Part shown: piece after piece, positions 33,208 through 37,698 of the stretch
Layout: each line of letters begins with the position of its first letter
Position numbering within the stretch: the stretch's first letter is position 1
Origin: Methylobacteriaceae bacterium
GTDB lineage: Bacteria; Pseudomonadota; Alphaproteobacteria; Rhizobiales; Beijerinckiaceae
Reading direction: 5' to 3'
Length of the DNA stretch: 37,698 nucleotides
NCBI GenBank assembly: GCA_019233695.1
Contig: JAFAME010000249.1
Coordinates: 1 to 37,698 of the forward strand
Program-made: the position numbers and the translations under genes
Notes under the pieces: generated by a model
Database searches by the model: none
Told to the model about the DNA's origin: nothing
Seen by the model: the letters and a program-made list of their open reading frames with translations, nothing else

Positions 33208-34329
33208 ATGAATACCCGCCCACCTGCCGAAATCGGCGCCCGGCTGCAGGACGTCGAGACCCCTGCCCTGCTCATCGATCTTGATGCCTTCGAGCACAAC
33301 CTGCGGCGACTTGCCGACAAGACAAAGGGCATGGGCGTGCGGCTGCGACCGCACGCCAAGACGCACAAGTCGGCGGTCATCGCGCGGCGGCAGATGGCGC
33401 TCGGAGCGGTCGGTGTCTGCTGCCAGAAGGTGAGCGAGGCCGAAGCGATGGTGAACGGCGGCGTCCCGGACGTTCTCGTCAGCAACGAGATCGTCGAGCC
33501 GCGCAAGCTCGGGCGGCTTGCGGCCCTGGCACGACAGGCGCGCATCGGGGTCTGCGTCGATGATGCGACCAATGTCGATGCGATAAGTGCGGCGGCGCAA
33601 AGCTACAGCTCGACGATCGACGTCCTCGTCGAGATCAACGTCGGCTCGAACCGCTGCGGCGTCGATCCCGGCGAGCCGGCCCTCGCGCTGGCACAGCGGA
33701 TTGCCCGCTCGCCGGGGCTGCGGTTCCGCGGCCTGCAGGGCTATCACGGCAAGGCTCAGCACATCCGATCCTTCGAGGCCCGGCGCGCCGCCGTCGCCGA
33801 GGCGGTCGAGAAGGCCCGGGACACCCGCGCTCTCCTCGCTCGCCACGGGCTCGATTGCGAAGACATCGCCGGGGCCGGAACCGGCACGTTCGCTTTCGAG
33901 GCGCAGAGCGGGGTCTACACCGAACTCCAGGCCGGCTCCTACATCTTCATGGATGCGGATTATGCGCGAAATCTCGGCGAGGCTGGAGGTCCGGTCGAGG
34001 AGTTCGTGCACGCTCTCTTCGTCTATGCGACCGTGATGAGCACGCCGACGCGCGAGCGCCTTGTGCTCGACGCGGGATTCAAGGCCCTGAGCTTCGATTC
34101 CGGCCCGCCGAAGATCGCCGATCTCGATGACGTCGAATACGTCGCCGGCTCCGACGAACATGGCAACGTTCGGGTGACACCCAGCAATCGCCCGCTGACG
34201 ATCGGCGACAGGGTGCGGCTCATTCCCGGGCACTGCGATCCGACCGTCAATCTGCATGACTGGTACGTCGGATATCGTGGCGAACGCGTCGAGGCGCTGT
34301 GGCCCATCGCGCGCGGCCCCGGCTACTAG
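33208..34329 (+). CDS. D-threonine aldolase / D-threo-3-hydroxyaspartate dehydratase family PLP enzyme (DSD1-like)
   Basis: A 373-residue PLP and metal enzyme of the alanine-racemase fold. The ATG at 33208 follows AAGGAG (33192-33197). The first domain starts VETPALLIDLDAFEHNLRRL, with the PLP lysine K51 in LRPHAKTHKS. The barrel continues VEINVGSNRCGVDPGEPALAL and GLQGYHGKAQHI, with AGAGTGTFAFEA later. Near the end, PGHCDPTVNLHDWY holds H342 and C343, the zinc site of D-serine/D-hydroxyaspartate dehydratases. It should act on a D-beta-hydroxy amino acid; which one is unknown. It is the only intact gene inside a decayed catabolic region. Confidence 0.92.
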   Translation: MNTRPPAEIGARLQDVETPALLIDLDAFEHNLRRLADKTKGMGVRLRPHAKTHKSAVIARRQMALGAVGVCCQKVSEAEAMVNGGVPDVLVSNEIVEPRKLGRLAALARQARIGVCVDDATNVDAISAAAQSYSSTIDVLVEINVGSNRCGVDPGEPALALAQRIARSPGLRFRGLQGYHGKAQHIRSFEARRAAVAEAVEKARDTRALLARHGLDCEDIAGAGTGTFAFEAQSGVYTELQAGSYIFMDADYARNLGEAGGPVEEFVHALFVYATVMSTPTRERLVLDAGFKALSFDSGPPKIADLDDVEYVAGSDEHGNVRVTPSNRPLTIGDRVRLIPGHCDPTVNLHDWYVGYRGERVEALWPIARGPGY

Positions 34330-34449
34330 CCCGCCATGCCAAGCCCGCCGCAGCGACGCTCTCGGCCGCCGTCGCGATCCGAAACGGGGAAGAGACGGCA
34401 AGGAGAAAGTGAATCGCAAATGTCGCCAGGGACGCCGTGCCAAGGAACC

Positions 34450-34610
34450 ATGGCCTCGCGACTGCCGGGAAAGGTTGCGATCGTGACCGGCGGGGGCGGC
34501 GGAATCGGCGAGGCGATTGCGACACGTCTCGCCGTGGAAAGCGCCGCAGTTGCAATCCTCGAACTCGATTTGCTGCGCGGCGAGCGCGTCGCGGCAAGGC
34601 TGTGCGCGTC
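34450..34610 (+). pseudogene. N-terminal remnant of a short-chain dehydrogenase
   Basis: After AAGGA (34442-34446), an ATG at 34450 begins MASRLPGKVAIVTGGGGGIG, then EAIATRLAVESAAVAILELD and LLRGERVAARL: the complete cofactor-binding start of a classical SDR (TGGGGGIG, then ELD). Similarity ends at about residue 52. From there the DNA encodes, in another frame, the middle of an SMP-30 protein. The SDR frame continues without similarity for about 190 codons. It was cut by a deletion. Confidence 0.75.
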
Positions 34611-34613
34611 CGG

Positions 34614-35351
34614 CCACCGGGCGATCTCGTCGGCTCCCTGGCGGTCTGCGACACCGGAGGGCTGCTGGTGGCCGTGCGCGGCGGGCTCAGCTTCTTCGAT
34701 CCGGCCTCCGGGACCTTCGAGATGGTGGCAAATCCGGAAGCCGACCTCCCGGATTACCGGTTCAACGACGGCAAGTGCGACAGGGCAGGACGCTTCTGGG
34801 TCGGCTCGATGCACAACACGTTGCGAGGCGAGTTTTCGGGTTTCCTCTATCGGCTCGACCGGGAGCGGGGCTGCATCAGAATGGCGGACGGCATCGCCAT
34901 TCCGAATAGCCTTGCCTGGAGCCGGGACGATCGGACGATGTATTTTGCCGATACGTACAGGCGCACGATATTCGCGTATGACTTCGACATCGAGAGCGGC
35001 GGCATCGGCAACCGCCGCGTCTTCGCGCCAGCCACCGGCAGGCCTGGCGCGCCGGATGGCTCGACCGTCGATGTGGACAACTTCCTCTGGAATGCCGTCT
35101 ACGGCGGCGGGCGGCTCGACCGCTATGCGCCCGACGGGAGGCTGGACTGCGAGATACGCTTGCCGATGAGCCAGCCGACAAGCTGTGCCTTCGGCGGTCC
35201 GAGCCTCGAAACATTGTATGTCACGTCGGCAACGCAGCACATGCGCGAGGAGGACTTGGCGCGCCAGCCCTTCGCCGGGGCAGTCATCGCCCTCAATGTC
35301 GGGGTGCGCGGCCTGCCGGAGCCGTATTTCGCCCGCTCGGCCAAAGGGTGA
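34614..35351 (+). pseudogene. SMP-30/gluconolactonase-family gene lacking its 5' part
   Basis: From about GDLVGSLAV at 34620 to the stop at 35351 the frame matches SMP-30/regucalcin/gluconolactonase proteins: GGLLVAVRGGLSFFDP, then FNDGKCDRAGRFWVGSM with the conserved Asn, IPNSLAWSRDDRTMYFADT, then [19 protein letters not shown] with the conserved Asp, and [21 protein letters not shown]. About 50 N-terminal residues are missing, including the first strand with the conserved metal-binding Glu. The open frame to 34437 covers SDR remnant DNA in the wrong frame. It is probably inactive, although a truncated product could be made. Confidence 0.75.
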
Positions 35352-35368
35352 AGCAAGGCAGCTTTACG

Positions 35369-35395
35369 TTGCACCGCACGGTCCCCAGGTATAAC
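35369..35395 (+). promoter_or_regulatory. Possible promoter for cysD
   Basis: TTGCAC (35369-35374) and TATAAC (35390-35395) lie 49 bases before the cysD start. The 15-base spacer is shorter than ideal. The -10 box is close to consensus and the region between the decayed SMP-30 gene and cysD has no other obvious candidate. Confidence 0.35.
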
Positions 35396-35443
35396 ACCGC
35401 GCCTTCTCAGAAAAGACGGGCTTCCCGTCCCCTCCAATCATCG

Positions 35444-36352
35444 ATGTCAGCCCCACTCCCGCCCCATTTGCGACGGCTGGAAGCCGAAGCCATCCACATC
35501 ATGCGCGAGGTCGCGGCGGAGTTCCGCAATCCCGTCATGCTCTATTCGATCGGGAAAGACTCGAGCGCCATGCTGCATGTCGCGCTCAAGGCCTTCCATC
35601 CGGCAAAGCCGCCTTTCCCGCTTCTCCATGTCGACACCACATGGAAGTTCCGCGAGATGATCGCCTTCCGCGATGCGACGGCGCGCCGCCTTGGCCTGGA
35701 GCTGATCGTTCACGTCAACGAGGAGGGCCTCAAGCGCGGCATTTCGCCCATCGCCTCGGGCTCTGCTCTGCACACCCAGGTGATGAAGACGGAGGGATTG
35801 CGCCAGGCGCTCGACAAACGGCACTTCGATGCCGCGTTTGGCGGGGCGAGGCGCGACGAGGAGAAGAGCCGCGCCAAGGAGCGCATCTTCTCGCATCGCT
35901 CGGCAAGCCACGTCTGGGACCCGCGCAACCAGCGCCCGGAACTCTGGCGCGTCTTCAACACGCGGATCAAGCCGGGCGAATCGATGCGCGTCTTCCCGTT
36001 GTCCAACTGGACCGAGCTTGACGTGTGGACCTATATCGCGGCGCAGGACATCCCCGTCGTGCCGCTCTATTTCGCCAAGGAGCGGCCGGTGGTGGATCGC
36101 GATGGCACCCTTATCATGGTCGATGACGAGCGGCTGCCGTTGAACGCCGGGGAGACGCCAAGGCTCGAGCGCATCCGCTTTCGCACGCTCGGATGCTATC
36201 CGCTGACGGGCGCCATCCGCTCGCGGGCCGGCACGCTCGATGCCATTATCGCCGAAATGCGCGCTTCCCACTCGTCCGAGCGTCAGGGCCGGCTCATTGA
36301 CCACGACGACGCCGGGTCGATGGAGAAAAAGAAGCGTGAGGGCTATTTCTAG
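35444..36352 (+). CDS. cysD: Sulfate adenylyltransferase subunit 2 (CysD)
   Basis: A 302-residue subunit that adenylates sulfate to APS. The frame opens at 35348, but the ATG at 35444 gives the normal length and N-terminus ([20 protein letters not shown]). The PP-loop SIGKDSS at 35-41 marks the ATP pyrophosphatase fold. Other signatures are [21 protein letters not shown], then [21 protein letters not shown], then [16 protein letters not shown] and the C-terminal [11 protein letters not shown]. It is followed after two bases by cysN, its GTPase partner. Confidence 0.96.
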   Translation: MSAPLPPHLRRLEAEAIHIMREVAAEFRNPVMLYSIGKDSSAMLHVALKAFHPAKPPFPLLHVDTTWKFREMIAFRDATARRLGLELIVHVNEEGLKRGISPIASGSALHTQVMKTEGLRQALDKRHFDAAFGGARRDEEKSRAKERIFSHRSASHVWDPRNQRPELWRVFNTRIKPGESMRVFPLSNWTELDVWTYIAAQDIPVVPLYFAKERPVVDRDGTLIMVDDERLPLNAGETPRLERIRFRTLGCYPLTGAIRSRAGTLDAIIAEMRASHSSERQGRLIDHDDAGSMEKKKREGYF

Positions 36353-36354
36353 CG

Positions 36355-37698
36355 ATGATGGCCGACGTGCTTCCCACCCTTCGCTTCCTCACCTGCGGTT
36401 CGGTCGACGACGGCAAGTCGACCCTGATCGGGCGCCTGCTCTACGAGCAGCAGCTGATCTACGACGACCAGCTCTCGGCCCTTGAACGCGATTCGAAGAA
36501 GCACGGCACGACCGGCGACGGCGGGATCGACTTCGCCCTCCTCGTCGACGGCCTGGAAGCCGAGCGGGAACAGGGCATCACCATCGACGTCGCCTACCGC
36601 TATTTCGCCACGCCGCGGCGCTCCTTCATCGTCGCCGACACGCCGGGCCACGAGCAGTATACGCGCAACATGGCGACGGGAGCATCCAACGCCGACCTGG
36701 CGGTCATTCTGGTCGATGCCCGCAAGGGTCTGCTGCCCCAGACCTTCCGCCACGCAATTATCGTCTCCCTGATCGGCATCCGCCACATCGTGCTTGCCGT
36801 CAACAAGATCGATCTGGTCGGCTTCGACAAGGCGGTCTTCGACAAGATCGTCGCGGATTTTTCGATCTTCGCCGAGAAGCTGGGCTTCAAGTCGGTGACC
36901 TCGATTCCGGTCTCGGCGCGTTACGGCGACAACGTCTGCGCCGCCAGCGCACGGACCCCCTGGTATGGAGGAAATCACCTCCTCGGCCATCTTGAATCGG
37001 CCGACGTCGAGGATAGTCGGGCGGAGCTGCCGTTCCGCATGGCGGTGCAATGGGTGAACCGGCCGCATCTCGATTTTCGTGGCTTTGCCGGCACCATTGC
37101 CTCGGGCGCGATCCGGCCGGGCGACGAGATCGTCGTTGCTTCCTCCGGCCGGGTGACGCGGGTGGCGCGGATCGTCACCGCGGACGGCGACCGTACCTCG
37201 GCGAGCGCCGGCGATGCGGTGACGCTGACGCTTGTCGACGAGATCGATATCGCGCGCGGCGACGTGCTTGCGGGGGCGCGGGCGCGGCCCGAAGTCGCCG
37301 ACCAGTTTGCCGGACATCTGATCTGGATGGACCAGGACAGGCTGCTGCCCGGGCGCTCCTATCTGATGAAGATCGGCGCCAGAACCCTGCCGGTCGCCGT
37401 CACCGAACTCAAGCACCGCATCGACGTCAACACGCTCGACAAGCATGCCGCGAAGACGCTGGCCCTGAACGAGGTGGGGTTCTGCAACTTCGCCACCGCC
37501 TCCCCCATCGCCTTCGATGCCTACGAGGAGAACCGCGACACCGGGGCCTTCATCCTGATCGACCGGTTCTCGAATGCCACGGCCGGGGCCGGGCTCATTT
37601 CCTTCGCCCTGCGGCGCGCCACCAACGTGCACCGGCAGGATCTTGCCGTGACGAAAGCGGCGCGGGCCGGCCTGAAGGCGCAGAAGCCCGCCATCCTT
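36355..37698 (+). CDS. cysN: Sulfate adenylyltransferase subunit 1, probably CysNC fusion with APS kinase (cut by window edge)
   Basis: The first 448 codons of the GTPase subunit that drives sulfate adenylation. The GTPase motifs are GSVDDGKST at 15-23, EREQGITIDVAYRYF around 70-84, DTPGHEQYTRNM at 95-106 and NKIDLV from 150. Two EF-Tu-like beta barrels follow (about 235-435), ending FALRRATNVHRQD. The last residues in the window, TKAARAGLKAQKPAIL, match the linker just before WFTGLSGxGKST in bifunctional CysNC/NodQ proteins; stand-alone CysN usually ends differently. So an APS kinase domain probably follows outside the window. ATGs at 36355 and 36358 are both possible starts. Confidence 0.94.
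   Translation, partial: MMADVLPTLRFLTCGSVDDGKSTLIGRLLYEQQLIYDDQLSALERDSKKHGTTGDGGIDFALLVDGLEAEREQGITIDVAYRYFATPRRSFIVADTPGHEQYTRNMATGASNADLAVILVDARKGLLPQTFRHAIIVSLIGIRHIVLAVNKIDLVGFDKAVFDKIVADFSIFAEKLGFKSVTSIPVSARYGDNVCAASARTPWYGGNHLLGHLESADVEDSRAELPFRMAVQWVNRPHLDFRGFAGTIASGAIRPGDEIVVASSGRVTRVARIVTADGDRTSASAGDAVTLTLVDEIDIARGDVLAGARARPEVADQFAGHLIWMDQDRLLPGRSYLMKIGARTLPVAVTELKHRIDVNTLDKHAAKTLALNEVGFCNFATASPIAFDAYEENRDTGAFILIDRFSNATAGAGLISFALRRATNVHRQDLAVTKAARAGLKAQKPAIL

Noticed and set aside
32767-34617. 616-codon leftward open frame across the aldolase-like gene
   Set aside because: Only its last 40 or so codons (the GntR remnant) resemble protein; the rest is a shadow of the forward aldolase-like gene.
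1-37698. Prophage, CRISPR, toxin-antitoxin or defence island
   Set aside because: No integrase, regular spacer array, small toxin pair or known defence gene was seen on either strand.

Overview
The window is GC-rich, densely coded DNA that looks like the chromosome of an alphaproteobacterium, most likely of the Rhizobiales/Hyphomicrobiales. The signs are many solute ABC transporters, the truA-fmt-def block, a membrane PuuD-type urate oxidase, a GTTC-N7-GTTC LexA-type box, a response regulator joined to an EAL domain, and cysD followed by what looks like a cysNC fusion. No tRNA, rRNA, CRISPR array, integrase or insertion sequence was seen. All statements come from reading the sequence; no database search was made.

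Layout. 1-3078: a GntR regulator (cut by the window edge) diverges from an amino-acid-type binding protein, a permease and an enolase-superfamily enzyme, with no ATPase. 3261-4130: a secreted protein of unknown function, followed by an intergenic inverted-repeat element. 4326-7536: a urate-to-allantoate module in two divergent arms (puuE-uraD leftward, uraH-puuD rightward). 7843-13173: a complete oligopeptide ABC operon with a fused double ATPase. 13324-16431: a hybrid histidine kinase whose N-terminus matches the plant ETR1 ethylene-binding domain, then a REC-EAL c-di-GMP phosphodiesterase. 16481-20428 (leftward): a ribose-type ABC system whose two permeases are fused in one 765-residue chain, its ATPase and an SDR dehydrogenase, with no binding protein. 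20968-23451: two tandem secreted DUF6600-like proteins, the second with 30 consecutive prolines and a Cys-rich repeat tail. 23517-26541 (leftward): a PPOX-type flavoprotein, truA, fmt and def. 26654-28623: rmuC with an SOS-type box, facing a trans-aconitate methyltransferase-like gene. 28780-31538: a complete amino-acid ABC operon. 31572-32618: a WecA/MraY-family transferase. 32767-35351: a decayed catabolic region in which fragments of GntR, ABC permease, SDR and SMP-30 genes are joined around one intact D-threonine aldolase-like gene. 35444-37698: sulfate-activation genes cysD and cysN(C), the latter running off the end.

How the parts fit. Most of the window serves scavenging of small nitrogen and carbon compounds (amino acids, peptides, urate, sugars). 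The strongest candidate for something unusual is the sensor pair at 13.3-16.4 kb: every ETR1 ethylene/copper-site residue I could align is kept, and the next gene is a c-di-GMP phosphodiesterase with all eight catalytic positions kept. That suggests ethylene, or another copper-bound small ligand, controlling c-di-GMP. Secondary points of interest are the fused double permease, the proline/cysteine repeat protein, the SOS box at rmuC and the mosaic of deletion scars at 32.8-34.6 kb.
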